Virus record (IMG/VR): IMGVR_UViG_3300030333_006032
Coordinates: 1-29,377 of that record
Source of the DNA: a virus
Direction: 5' to 3' (one strand)
Length of the DNA stretch: 29,377 bases
Part shown: in pieces, positions 12,473 through 20,127 of the stretch
Layout of the letters: each line of letters opens with the position of its first letter
Numbering within the stretch: position 1 is the stretch's first letter
Notes under the pieces: generated by a model
The model's database searches: none
What the model saw: only the letters and a program-made list of their open reading frames with translations
What the model was told of the DNA's origin: nothing
Translations under genes and position numbers: made by a program

Positions 12473-12816
12473 ATTATCCAAACGGATTAAGCGAGGCAGA
12501 GTTCAGGTTCAACTGCCACAAGCTCTTACTAAATGATGAGGATCTGGAGCTAAGGAAAAAAGGAATTAAAAAATTTATTCCTTATTCTCCTGGGCTTCGT
12601 GTCTTCTCCTTTGGTGTTGTCCCTGGCGATTGGAACCTCGGCAGATTCGTCAAGACTCCTTGTTGTTCTGATGTTCGTTTGCTCTGGTATTTTCCAGATG
12701 GTATTAGCTGCGAGATTTGCGGCGTTGAGGTTAGTAGACAGGAGCTTCTATATGAGGTTAAAAATTTCGATATGACTTTATATGGTCAGGCGTTGGCGTC
12801 GGTTATCTATGGCTGA
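12469..12816 (+). CDS. Hypothetical protein with zinc-ribbon-like Cys pairs
   Basis: A 115-residue protein. C-C at about 64-65 (KTPCCSDVRLLWYFPDG) and C-E-I-C at about 81-84 (ISCEICGVEV) are separated by about 16 residues, as in a small zinc ribbon. The N-terminus has a charged helical part (NDEDLELRKKGIKKF). Third gene of the rightward accessory trio; it overlaps the preceding stop. It may bind nucleic acid. Not recognised. Confidence 0.6.
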   Translation: MNYPNGLSEAEFRFNCHKLLLNDEDLELRKKGIKKFIPYSPGLRVFSFGVVPGDWNLGRFVKTPCCSDVRLLWYFPDGISCEICGVEVSRQELLYEVKNFDMTLYGQALASVIYG

Positions 12817-12949
12817 TCGCTGGCGTTTTCTCTTCTTCCTTGCAGTTCTCCTGTAAAGCCTCCGCCCCCTCTTTCTCTTGTGCTACCTGTCCCCATGCCG
12901 TGACTGTTACAGAAGATTAAGGCCGTGATGCTGCAAGCTGGCTGTAGTG

Positions 12950-12955
12950 TAGTAT
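12950..12955 (+). promoter_or_regulatory. Possible -10 for secreted-peptide gene
   Basis: TAGTAT lies 45 bp before ATG 13000. No matching -35 was seen at 16-18 bp, so this is a weak call. It overlaps the left arm of the inverted repeat. Confidence 0.25.
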
Positions 12956-12999
12956 AGAAGCAAGAGGCAACCACCATCCACATGGTCCTCCCCCACAAC

Positions 13000-13149
13000 A
13001 TGAAAAATCTTTTTCCCCTCACCCTCGCCGCCTCGGCAATTTTTCTCCCCTCCCTACTTTTTGCCGCCGAGGATGCGCGCGCTTTGGAGTCGTGCCGCCG
13101 CGCCGGAAATCCTGAAGCCCTTTGCCGCCTGCGGGTCTACGGTAGATAA
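13000..13149 (+). CDS. Small secreted peptide with signal sequence
   Basis: A 49-residue protein. Residues 1-23 form a textbook signal peptide: basic start (MKN), hydrophobic core (LTLAASAIFLPSLL) and small residues at the end (FAA). The predicted mature part begins AEDARALESC, has Cys at about residues 32 and 42 (a possible disulfide), and ends basic (CRLRVYGR). ATG 12982 in frame would add six residues. Codons are strikingly GC-rich (GCC, CGC, CTC), unlike the surrounding phage genes, suggesting transfer from a GC-richer host. It stands alone between the accessory genes and the terminase module. It may be exported in the infected host. The coding call rests on the signal-peptide pattern. 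Confidence 0.6.
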   Translation: MKNLFPLTLAASAIFLPSLLFAAEDARALESCRRAGNPEALCRLRVYGR

Positions 13150-13456
13150 GCCGCGCCCTTTATGTGCCGATCATCGGACCGTCACCCTTCCGGTGGGGGG
13201 CGGGTCCGGCGATCCTTGGCGCTCGGCAGGGGCGGGGGAACCTACAGAATAACCATGAAATAAGCTCTTCTTTACTACATCTATATACTACACTAGTGAC
13301 TTCGATTAGTCAAAATTATTTCGATAAGTTTCTTTTTCGAGTAATGCGTTTGCGTACCCGCCAGCTTCTTCAAAGTCCTTGAAGGGAGCATCATTAAGAA
13401 GTTTTCATGCCCCGTTGGAGACCTATAAACGAAAAAGCTTCCTAACCAATTAAGCA
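13150..13456. other. 307-bp gap before terminase region
   Basis: The first part is GC-rich and holds the hairpin at 13169-13214. From about 13260 the composition becomes AT-rich, with TACTACATCTATA at 13273-13285 (also at 17378-17390) and a perfect hairpin, CTTCAA-AGTCC-TTGAAG, at about 13368-13384. No gene was seen. Its place beside the terminase genes makes it a candidate for a packaging site. Confidence 0.5.
13169..13214. other. Large GC-rich stem-loop (ncRNA or packaging-site candidate)
   Basis: Nested complementary arms: GATC (13169-13172) with GATC (13211-13214), CGGACC (13175-13180) with GGTCCG (13203-13208), and CACC (13083+100, i.e. 13183-13186) with GGTG (13192-13195) around the loop CTTCC. 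A G-run at 13195-13200 bulges on one side. There is no following T-run, so it is not a terminator. It could be a structured RNA or a DNA signal near the terminase genes. Confidence 0.4.
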
Positions 13457-13909
13457 TTAGCTCTTTTTGGACTCAACTCTGATCGCTAATTCAGGCGCAT
13501 TAATATTGACAGTTTCCACACTCTCCCCAACAACTTTCCCCAAGGAATCAAGAATCTGGGCCGCCGTTTGAAGTTGCCCTTTTCTTACCGCTTTTTCAAA
13601 TAACCGACACCTCATACTTTGCAATCTAGATAACATATTTTCCCGATCTTTTTGCCAATCCTCCTCATTCCACTTATTCACCTGCTCCCAGTCATACCAG
13701 GCAGTTCTAACCCCGATATTCTCTTTGGCCGCGTGCTCCAAAACGAGCTGGCGCGTTGTCAAACCATCAAGTTGTCGTTTATAAAGACGCTGCCTTCGCA
13801 TCTCTATAACAGCATCGGGATTTCTTCGACCTACCTTCTTTCCTTCGTGCTTAGGATTGATCGGTGTCTCTAGAAAATCGTCTGGATTGGGGAAATATGC
13901 TTCAGCCAC
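13457..13909 (-). CDS. terS: Candidate terminase small subunit (inverted)
   Basis: A 150-residue protein from GTG 13909. The centre has a helix-turn-helix-like segment (LTTRQLVLEHAAKENIGVRT followed by AWYDWEQVNKW), as in DNA-recognition domains of small terminases. A helical oligomerisation-like segment follows (MLSRLQSMRCRLFEKAVRKG), then an extended tail that could contact the large subunit. Size fits TerS. It lies directly next to terL but on the opposite strand, which is unusual. It would bind the packaging site and deliver DNA to TerL. It could instead be a transcription regulator of the late genes. Confidence 0.6.
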   Translation of the reverse strand: MAEAYFPNPDDFLETPINPKHEGKKVGRRNPDAVIEMRRQRLYKRQLDGLTTRQLVLEHAAKENIGVRTAWYDWEQVNKWNEEDWQKDRENMLSRLQSMRCRLFEKAVRKGQLQTAAQILDSLGKVVGESVETVNINAPELAIRVESKKS

Positions 13910-14010
13910 GGGCGTGAGAGGCAGTTACTAACACCAGGATAATAACTCCCCCAGGGGAATTCGGCCCATTCATAGGGGTAGGGGTTAAATATCCAGCTAT
14001 TCTATACAGT
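13910..14010. promoter_or_regulatory. Divergent promoter region terS / terL
   Basis: A 101-bp gap serving both genes. A CCCCCAGGGG inverted repeat lies near 13947-13956. TATTCT (13999-14004) ends 6 nt before ATG 14011, which would make a leaderless terL transcript. TATACA (14003-14008) overlaps it. No Shine-Dalgarno precedes ATG 14011. Both late and terS control probably act here. Confidence 0.45.
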
Positions 14011-15267
14011 ATGACAGTAAAAAATGCAGAACCTCTTACTCTCCGGTGGGCGCAAGGGGAAGTCTTCAACAGTCCCAAACGCTTTAGAGTATTAGTTGCG
14101 GGAAGACGTTTTGGGAAATCTTATCTTTCTTGCATCGAATTAATCCGCGCAGCAATAAATAGACCAGGGGAAACTTATTTCTATTGTGCCCCCACATACC
14201 GCATGGCAAAAGACATTGCCTGGAAAGAAATAAAGCGTTTAGTACCGAAAGAATGGATTCAATCGAAGAACGAAACCGATTTAAAGATTGAATTAATCAA
14301 TAAATCCACGATCGAATTAAAAGGAACTGAAAACGCAATGGCTCTACGTGGGCGAAGTCTTGCGGGAGTGGTTTTAGACGAAGCAGCATTTATGGATTCT
14401 GAGGTCTGGTTTGAGGTAATCAGACCCGCTTTAGCTGACAAGCAAGGGTGGACTCTCTTTATTTCCACACCAGACGGAACTGCAAGTTGGTTTTACGACT
14501 TGTGGTGTTACGTCCCAGAGGATGAAACGGGGGATTGGTCTAGATGGAGTTTTACAACAATTGAAGGGGGAAATGTACCAAAAGATGAAGTAGAAGCAGC
14601 CCGTGCTCAATTAGATCTAAGAACTTTCCGCCAAGAATTTGAAGCCAGCTTCGAGAATCTCACAGGTCTAGTTGCAGTCTCTTTTTCAGACGAAAATATA
14701 TCAACAAAAGCAGTTGACATCCCAATTCAGCCGGTGCTTTTGGGGGTTGACTTCAACGTAGACCCGATGTCCGGCATCTGCGCTGTGAGAGATAAGGAAA
14801 ACTTATATGTGTTTGATGAAATTAACCTCACCGGAGGAGCAACTACGTGGGATTTTTCAGAAGAAGTGACTCGAAGATACGGGGTAGATCGAAGAATTAT
14901 TGCCTGCCCAGACCCAACTGGAGGAGCAAGAAAAACAGCGGGAGTTGGTGCAACTGACCACAGTATTTTGCGTAGAAGTGGTTTTAATGTCTCTACTCCA
15001 AGAGCACCATGGAAAATTCGAGACAAAATAACTTGTGTTAACACTGCGTTACTTGACGCAACCGGAGTTAGACGAACTTACATACACCCACGTTGTAAGC
15101 AACTAATAAAAAGTTTGAGAACACTTACATATGCACCAAATACGGGCTTACCAAATAAGAACTTAGGGGTAGACCATGCCTTCGACGCATTTGGTTATCT
15201 ATGTCTACAACAATTCAATTTGGCCAAACCTCAAACTATGGGGCAGACTGACTATCGAATCTACTAA
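14011..15267 (+). CDS. terL: Terminase large subunit
   Basis: A 418-residue packaging motor. ATPase: Walker A at 29-37 (VAGRRFGKS), Walker B at 119-124 (GVVLDE, D123/E124), and the coupling motif FISTP at 150-154. The RNase H-like nuclease domain has acidic residues D247 (GVDFNVD), E270 and D388/D392 (DHAFDAFGY). It pumps DNA into the procapsid and cuts the concatemer. Length is on the short side for TerL but all motifs are present. It starts the rightward late operon; the small 56-aa gene follows after 5 bp. Confidence 0.96.
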   Translation: MTVKNAEPLTLRWAQGEVFNSPKRFRVLVAGRRFGKSYLSCIELIRAAINRPGETYFYCAPTYRMAKDIAWKEIKRLVPKEWIQSKNETDLKIELINKSTIELKGTENAMALRGRSLAGVVLDEAAFMDSEVWFEVIRPALADKQGWTLFISTPDGTASWFYDLWCYVPEDETGDWSRWSFTTIEGGNVPKDEVEAARAQLDLRTFRQEFEASFENLTGLVAVSFSDENISTKAVDIPIQPVLLGVDFNVDPMSGICAVRDKENLYVFDEINLTGGATTWDFSEEVTRRYGVDRRIIACPDPTGGARKTAGVGATDHSILRRSGFNVSTPRAPWKIRDKITCVNTALLDATGVRRTYIHPRCKQLIKSLRTLTYAPNTGLPNKNLGVDHAFDAFGYLCLQQFNLAKPQTMGQTDYRIY

Positions 15268-15272
15268 TTTTT

Positions 15273-15443
15273 ATGGAATTTACTCCTGAAATGCTAGACG
15301 TTGTTGAAGAACTAAAGGGAAAGAGAAAAGCGGGCTTATGGGATTACAGATGCCAACAATATTATGACCAAATGCAAAATCCACCAGCATGTCCCCCTAA
15401 AAAACCTGAGAAAAAAGCTGTTAATAAGGAAACAACCAGTTAA
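15273..15443 (+). CDS. Small hypothetical protein after terL
   Basis: A 56-residue protein. The N-terminal half is helical (MLDVVEELKGKRKAGLWDYR), the middle holds a Cys-Pro-rich stretch (NPPACPPKKPEKK), and the C-terminus is polar. Starts at ATG 15273, 5 bp after terL, with no Shine-Dalgarno. It could be a structural accessory or simply a spacer gene. Not recognised. Confidence 0.6.
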   Translation: MEFTPEMLDVVEELKGKRKAGLWDYRCQQYYDQMQNPPACPPKKPEKKAVNKETTS

Positions 15444-15476
15444 ACTAATCCCATACCCCTTTTTACCGGTTAGATC

Positions 15477-15893
15477 ATGGCTTTTTTCCGTGGTGAAGAA
15501 GGCTCCGTAAAGTTCAAGAACACTGCTGGGACAGTTGCTGCTGTAACTAGCACACGGAGCTGGAGTCTTTCAATATCCAAAGACACTCTTGATTGCACTG
15601 CTCAAGGAGCAACTTCACGTAGTTATGTCGGCGGCTTTATTGATGGCAGCGGCTCTGTTGAGTTGCTTTATACAGCAGCTAGTGGAGACGAAACTGCTGA
15701 ATTCGTCAACGATGTTTTGACTACAGAAGATGATGGAACTGCCAAATTTGAGCTGTTCTTAGATACTTCAACAAGTAAGAAGTTTACTTTTGACGGGATT
15801 ATTACTGGCGCTGAATTCGGCACTTCAGTAGGAGATCTTGTTTCTGTAACAGTGAATTTCCAGGTGAATGGTGCCATCACTTCTGCTGCTTAG
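15477..15893 (+). CDS. Tail tube (major tail) protein
   Basis: A 138-residue, almost all-beta protein with Thr/Ser/Gly-rich strands. It has the features of siphophage tube proteins: SWSLSISKDTLDCTAQGATS, VGGFIDGSGSVELLYTA and the C-terminal strand LVSVTVNFQVNGAIT. The SISKD...DCT and GSGS patterns match lambda V/TP901-type tube proteins, which stack as hexameric rings around the tape measure. The position between terL and the portal is unusual. It has a long leader with CCCC and a T-run (15456-15464) and no Shine-Dalgarno before ATG 15477. Confidence 0.8.
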   Translation: MAFFRGEEGSVKFKNTAGTVAAVTSTRSWSLSISKDTLDCTAQGATSRSYVGGFIDGSGSVELLYTAASGDETAEFVNDVLTTEDDGTAKFELFLDTSTSKKFTFDGIITGAEFGTSVGDLVSVTVNFQVNGAITSAA

Positions 15894-15926
15894 TGGGGGT
15901 AAATAACTAAAAAAGGGGTCTCTATC

Positions 15927-17375
15927 GTGACGTATGCCGTCCCAGGCAAAATCCGAACCCATCAAGTCAGTACAACTTTTCAAGGTGGTGCTGATAGCCC
16001 CTTCACTCGAACTAGAGCTGTTCTAGATCAGATGAAGGCATGGGAAATCATGAAAGCGGTAACGCTTGGGACGGAATACTTACGCGATAATTCTGAAGCC
16101 TTTTTACCTCTTGAACCTCGCGAAGATTATGAGGCTTATTTATCAAGAGTAAATCGAGCTGTATTTTCGCCTTATACGCAGCGTTTAATCCGGGCGGCTG
16201 CGGGTCTTGTTTTAAGGAAACCTATTTCTGTTATCGGAGATTCATATTGGGTTGACGTTTTTAACAAAGATGTCGATGGTTGTGGTTCAGACCTAGACGA
16301 ATATGCTCGAAGACACCTTATATGTGCTCTTACTTACGGGCATAGTCATACCCTGGTGGATTTTCCTGCTCCGACAGGGGCAAGGTCATTAGCTGAAGAA
16401 AGAGCAGAAAACCGTCGTCCTTATTGGATTGAGGTAGATCCAACCAATGTTTATGGATGGAGATTAGATAGAGAAGTTAATTATGGGAATCTCATCCAAG
16501 TTCGTATAGCAGAAAAGGCAGTTGTACCTGACGGAGAATTTGGAGAGACCGTATTTAATCAAGTTCGAGTTATCGAACCAGGTCAATACCGTGTTTATAG
16601 GCAAAAAGAGAGTGACTCAACTCTTTACGGCACAGAAACAGGTTTTTCAGGTCAATTTACCGCTCCTATAACACCAAAAGACTATGAATTAATTGATTCC
16701 GGTGAATTTAGTTTGGGAGAAGTACCTCTAGTGACCGTTTACACAAATAAAACGGACACACTGACCAGCAAACCGCCGCTTTTGGACATCGCGCACTTAA
16801 ATTTGTGCCATTTTCAGCGTCAAGCCGACTTAATACACAGCCTTCATGTTGCTTCTCAGCCGATGTTGGTTCTTGAGGGTTGGGATGATCAGACAAAAGA
16901 TATGACCGTCAGCGTTAATTATGCAATGGCGACTCAACCTGGCAATAAGGTGTATTACGTCGAGCCAGCATCAACAGCATTTGAAGCTCAAGCAGCAGAG
17001 ATCCAAGAATTAGAAAAACAGATGGCATCTTTAGGTATAAGTACTCTATCTCAACAGAAATTTGTTGCAGAATCAGCAGATGCAAGACGTTTAGACCGTG
17101 TAGACACAAATTCGATGTTGTCTTTAGTAGCGATGGAAATGGAGCAAAAACTCCAAAAATCGTTTAATTTATCTGCGCAATACCTCGGAATGGAACCCCC
17201 AGAAATTAAAATCAACAAAGATTTCGATATTGATCGTCTAATTGGTCAAGATGTGACCGCTTTAACCTCATTATTCGAGAATGGTGTATTAGGCAGAGAC
17301 GAGTTCCGACAGATTCTTGTACAGGGTGAAGTTCTACCTTCTGCAAACGAATTCGACGACTCTTCGGGGTCTTGA
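15927..17375 (+). CDS. Portal protein (DUF4055-like)
   Basis: A 482-residue protein from GTG 15927. The N-terminal sequence GTEYLRDNSEAFLPLEPREDY, followed by RVNRAVFSPYTQRLIRAAAG and LVLRKPISV, is the pattern of DUF4055-type portals. It forms the dodecameric ring at one vertex through which DNA passes. The C-terminal half contains a long helix (EIQELEKQMASLGISTLSQQ) typical of the portal stem and crown. It follows the tail tube gene and precedes the scaffold and capsid genes, as expected for a portal. Confidence 0.9.
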   Translation: MTYAVPGKIRTHQVSTTFQGGADSPFTRTRAVLDQMKAWEIMKAVTLGTEYLRDNSEAFLPLEPREDYEAYLSRVNRAVFSPYTQRLIRAAAGLVLRKPISVIGDSYWVDVFNKDVDGCGSDLDEYARRHLICALTYGHSHTLVDFPAPTGARSLAEERAENRRPYWIEVDPTNVYGWRLDREVNYGNLIQVRIAEKAVVPDGEFGETVFNQVRVIEPGQYRVYRQKESDSTLYGTETGFSGQFTAPITPKDYELIDSGEFSLGEVPLVTVYTNKTDTLTSKPPLLDIAHLNLCHFQRQADLIHSLHVASQPMLVLEGWDDQTKDMTVSVNYAMATQPGNKVYYVEPASTAFEAQAAEIQELEKQMASLGISTLSQQKFVAESADARRLDRVDTNSMLSLVAMEMEQKLQKSFNLSAQYLGMEPPEIKINKDFDIDRLIGQDVTALTSLFENGVLGRDEFRQILVQGEVLPSANEFDDSSGS

Positions 17376-17381
17376 TATACT
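17376..17381 (+). promoter_or_regulatory. Possible late internal promoter before 72-aa gene
   Basis: TATACT lies 22 bp before ATG 17404, with TTCGAC at 17352-17357 and an 18-bp spacer. The site is part of the 13-bp TACTACATCTATA element also found at 13273-13285. Weak to moderate. Confidence 0.35.
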
Positions 17382-17403
17382 ACATCTATAACCCTCTTAA
17401 GCC

Positions 17404-17622
17404 ATGCCAACATCAGGACCAGAAGGCTCCCTCGACAAGGTTTTACAACCCGACGGAAGCTACAAATGGGAAGTTGTTCCTCACCCAAGAGCGGAAGATT
17501 TAGATCCTCCAGCAAAGAAGGCTCCAGCTAAGCCAAAAACTAAAAAGTCTTTAGAAGGTCTTACTACGAAACAGAAAAAAGAGGTTGCATCTCCGACTTT
17601 TGATAACGACGCTGCTGAATAA
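17404..17622 (+). CDS. Small Lys/Pro-rich head-operon protein
   Basis: A 72-residue protein, disordered-looking: N-terminal GPEGSLDKVLQPDGSYKWEV, then a Lys/Pro/Ala stretch (PPAKKAPAKPKTKKS) and an acidic end. Small disordered basic proteins between portal and scaffold can act as head accessories, but function is unknown. Its TAA overlaps the scaffold ATG (TAATG at 17620-17624). Confidence 0.6.
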   Translation: MPTSGPEGSLDKVLQPDGSYKWEVVPHPRAEDLDPPAKKAPAKPKTKKSLEGLTTKQKKEVASPTFDNDAAE

Positions 17623-18353
17623 TGATTGAAGAAAAAGTCATCCAGCCTGAGTCCGTGACTCCTGCTGAACAGCCCGTGGCTGAAACTGATGCAAATCAAC
17701 AGCCAGCAGCTTCAGATTTAGATGCTCTGAAAGCAGAGTATGAACAGCAAATTGCAGCTCTTCGGGCTGAGAAAGCTGAGACTGACGAGAAATTTAAAGG
17801 TATAAAAGGTAAATTAGACGACGTTTACAAAAAAGCAGATGCCGAAAGGAAGCAAAAGTTGGAAGACCAAGGGCAGTGGAAAGACCTCTGGGAAGAAGCC
17901 AACAAAACAGCCCAAAGCCAAAGCCAAGAAATAAGCAATTTAAAAAGTGAATTAGACGATCTGAGACGTTCCAACGAACAAGAAGCAACAAGAACAGCAG
18001 CTTTAGCAGCCATCAGCAACGCTGGTGCCATTAATGCTGAACAATCTTTAGATCTTCTTCAAGGAAAATTGAAGCGAGATGCTAATGGAAAAGTTGTTGT
18101 TTTAAATGGTGGAGTTGAGCAAGACATAAATACATATTTAGCTAGCTTAAAAAATCCTGGTTCTGGATGGGAACACCATTTCAAACCAACTACAGCAGCA
18201 GGGATGGGAGCAAAGCCAACACCAACATCAAATATCTCCCCAGGCTCGGCAAATCCCTGGAAAGAAGGTAGTATTAACATTACAAGGCAAATGACCCTTG
18301 AAAATACCGACCCTGATCTTGCAGCCGTGCTCAAGAGAGAGGCAGGTATTTAG
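17622..18353 (+). CDS. Capsid scaffolding protein
   Basis: A 243-residue protein directly upstream of the major capsid gene. The N-terminus is Pro/Glu/Gln-rich and disordered. A long coiled coil spans about 30-125 (LKAEYEQQIAALRAEKAETD, then EISNLKSELDDLRRSNEQEA). A Gly/Ser/Pro tail follows, and the C-terminus is helical. This is the typical build of phage scaffolds that shape the procapsid and leave before packaging. No protease domain was seen. The C-terminal helix likely contacts the coat protein. Confidence 0.85.
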   Translation: MIEEKVIQPESVTPAEQPVAETDANQQPAASDLDALKAEYEQQIAALRAEKAETDEKFKGIKGKLDDVYKKADAERKQKLEDQGQWKDLWEEANKTAQSQSQEISNLKSELDDLRRSNEQEATRTAALAAISNAGAINAEQSLDLLQGKLKRDANGKVVVLNGGVEQDINTYLASLKNPGSGWEHHFKPTTAAGMGAKPTPTSNISPGSANPWKEGSINITRQMTLENTDPDLAAVLKREAGI

Positions 18354-18421
18354 TTAGTTTCCGTGAAGCTAATACCGAGTCTGTGACTTGGACCCCGAAA
18401 ACCTAAATCCCCTTTTTTGAA

Positions 18422-19501
18422 ATGGCAGCCCCTTTTCAGAATTATTCTGGCGGTGTCCTTCTCGCGGACATCGTAAAAAGGAATAATCTGTCTCGCTATG
18501 TAAGTGAGGCAATCAAAGAGCGTAGTTTATTTATCAAAAGTGGAGCTGTAGCTCGTAGTCCTTTCCTTGATGCAAAGGAAGGCGGTACACGTATTCAAGT
18601 TCCTGAGTTCAATCCAGTCTCTCCAACAGAAGAGATCATGGATGGCACAGCGTCTTGGGGTACAAGTACCAATGGCTACATGACCCCTCAGAAGATTGGT
18701 ACAGCAACTCAGATTGCATCCATCTGCCACAGAGGTTTTGCCTATGCGGTTGATGACGTTGCAGTTTTGGCTGCTGGTGAAGATCCAATGCTTCACATCC
18801 GCAACCAACTTGCTGATGCAATCAACAAGCTAAACAGCCAAAGACTTTTCTATCAGCTACACGGTCTTTTTGGTACAGCTCTTTCTGGCAATGCTGGTGA
18901 CTATGCAGTTGCTGCTTCTTCTGGTCAGGCTGAAGCCAACTATCTGACAGCCTCCAACGTAGCCAAAGCTCGCGCACTTCTTGGAGAGCGTGGCGATGAG
19001 CTAGACACAATCATTGTTCACCCCAACGTAGGTTTCTACCTGTATCAAGTTGGTCTTTTGACCTTCTCTACTTCTTCACTAACTTCTGGTGGAGCAGTTA
19101 CATGGGGTGGTGGCGGTGCTGGCGTTGATGCTAGAAGTATCGGTCAGTTTGCTGGCTTAGACGTCATCATGGATTCTCAGGTGAACACAGTTCAGCCTGG
19201 TTCTAGCGGTCACATTAAGGAGTACTACTGCTACTTACTTAAGAAGGGCACAATCCTTGAAGGTGTTCAGCAAGACCTTCGTATTGAAGCTGATCGCAAC
19301 ATCTTGTCTAAGCAGGATGTTCTATCAGTTGATTACCACACTGCGTATCACGTAATGGGTACTAAGTGGGGCAATGCTGCTGACAACCCAACCAATAGTG
19401 TTCTTGGTGCTAAGGCCAACTGGACTGCGACCTATGACATAGATCTCATTCCTATGGTTCAGCTAACCGTTAACACACCTCTTGATACCTCAACCCTCTA
19501 A
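18422..19501 (+). CDS. Major capsid protein (HK97 fold)
   Basis: A 359-residue protein following the scaffold gene. The N-terminal helix region is RNNLSRYVSEAIKERSLFIK. An extended E-loop-like section has polar strands (IQVPEFNPVSPTEE). The peripheral domain runs through ADAINKLNSQRLFYQLHGLF and ALLGERGDELDTIIVHPNVG, the signature of a coat protein. Gly-rich turns and the C-terminal VLSVDYHTAYHVMGTKW fit the axial domain. It would form the icosahedral shell. Codon use is more biased than in neighbours, as expected of a highly expressed gene. The leader has CCCC plus a T-run and no Shine-Dalgarno. Confidence 0.93.
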   Translation: MAAPFQNYSGGVLLADIVKRNNLSRYVSEAIKERSLFIKSGAVARSPFLDAKEGGTRIQVPEFNPVSPTEEIMDGTASWGTSTNGYMTPQKIGTATQIASICHRGFAYAVDDVAVLAAGEDPMLHIRNQLADAINKLNSQRLFYQLHGLFGTALSGNAGDYAVAASSGQAEANYLTASNVAKARALLGERGDELDTIIVHPNVGFYLYQVGLLTFSTSSLTSGGAVTWGGGGAGVDARSIGQFAGLDVIMDSQVNTVQPGSSGHIKEYYCYLLKKGTILEGVQQDLRIEADRNILSKQDVLSVDYHTAYHVMGTKWGNAADNPTNSVLGAKANWTATYDIDLIPMVQLTVNTPLDTSTL

Positions 19502-19529
19502 GGGATAATTAAGATAGGTTTGCATAATT

Positions 19530-19558
19530 AACCCCGCCCTGAGCAAGCGGGGTTTTTT
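19530..19558 (+). terminator. Rho-independent terminator after major capsid gene
   Basis: AACCCCGC (19530-19537) pairs with GCGGGGTT (19547-19554) around a 9-nt loop, followed by TTTTTT (19553-19558). It would reduce read-through from the very abundant capsid mRNA into the connector genes, which seem to have their own promoter-like element just downstream. Confidence 0.85.
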
Positions 19559-19566
19559 CTTGCCGA

Positions 19567-19572
19567 TATACT
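19567..19572 (+). promoter_or_regulatory. Possible promoter after capsid terminator
   Basis: TATACT lies 24 bp before GTG 19597. A -35 at the usual distance would fall inside the terminator and is poor. Position directly after the terminator and similarity to the elements at 17376 and 21470 make it plausible. Confidence 0.3.
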
Positions 19573-19596
19573 GGTAAAGACGCTTACTAAGTAAAA

Positions 19597-20127
19597 GTGG
19601 CTGCAACTATTACCGCTACGTTGAAGGGAGAAACTTCAAATAGCTATGTGACTTTGGCAGAAGCCAACACATATTTTGAAACCGCTCCAGAAGAATCAAC
19701 CTGGGACGACAAATCTGATGACCAAAAGAATCGAGCATTAATATCTGCTTGCCGTTGGATAGACAGTCTTAATTTTTTAGGAGATCGGTGTGATAACGAT
19801 CAAGCATTGAAATGGCCTCGAAATAACTATCATGTAGATAATGTGGAATTAGTTTGTACCGCTATTCCGAATGGAATTAAATACGCTCAATATGAATTAG
19901 CAAGAGCTTTAGCTAATGACACAGATGCAATAACTGGTAATAAAGGTACTGACGGAACATATGAAGAAGTGAAACTAGGTGACATTGAAGTGAAGTACAA
20001 CACCGATAGTCAGGGCGTTGGAACTATCAACAATGTTTTTGACGTTTATCCGTGGCTTCAGTCCTATCTTGGTGCTTATTGCCTTGGTGGTTCTGGTGCT
20101 TACCAAGTTCGCTTAGTGAGGGGTTAA
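19597..20127 (+). CDS. Head-tail connector (DnaT-like family)
   Basis: A 176-residue protein from GTG 19597. The N-terminal pattern SNSYVTLAEANTYFETAPEE, then ALISACRWIDSLNFLGDRCD and ALKWPRNN is typical of the phage family labelled putative DnaT-like, in fact connector/adaptor proteins that dock on the portal. The C-terminal part is beta-rich. It follows the capsid gene and is directly adjacent to the head-closure gene (TAA then ATG), which fits the neck assembly order. Confidence 0.8.
   Translation: MAATITATLKGETSNSYVTLAEANTYFETAPEESTWDDKSDDQKNRALISACRWIDSLNFLGDRCDNDQALKWPRNNYHVDNVELVCTAIPNGIKYAQYELARALANDTDAITGNKGTDGTYEEVKLGDIEVKYNTDSQGVGTINNVFDVYPWLQSYLGAYCLGGSGAYQVRLVRG

Larger units (their letters stand above)
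12945..13295. repeat. 12-bp inverted repeat bounding a GC-rich island
   Basis: TAGTGTAGTATA (12945-12956) and its exact reverse complement TATACTACACTA (13284-13295) enclose 327 bp that are markedly GC-richer than the rest. Inside are the secreted-peptide gene and a large hairpin. The same arms resemble the recurring TACTAC promoter-like element, so they may be two opposed promoters and not a mobile-element end. No target duplication was seen. Confidence 0.5.

Noticed and set aside
13273-17390. 13-bp TACTACATCTATA repeat as recombination site
   Set aside because: Several 13-bp matches are expected by chance in 29 kb, so the pair alone is not evidence of recombination; kept as promoter-like.
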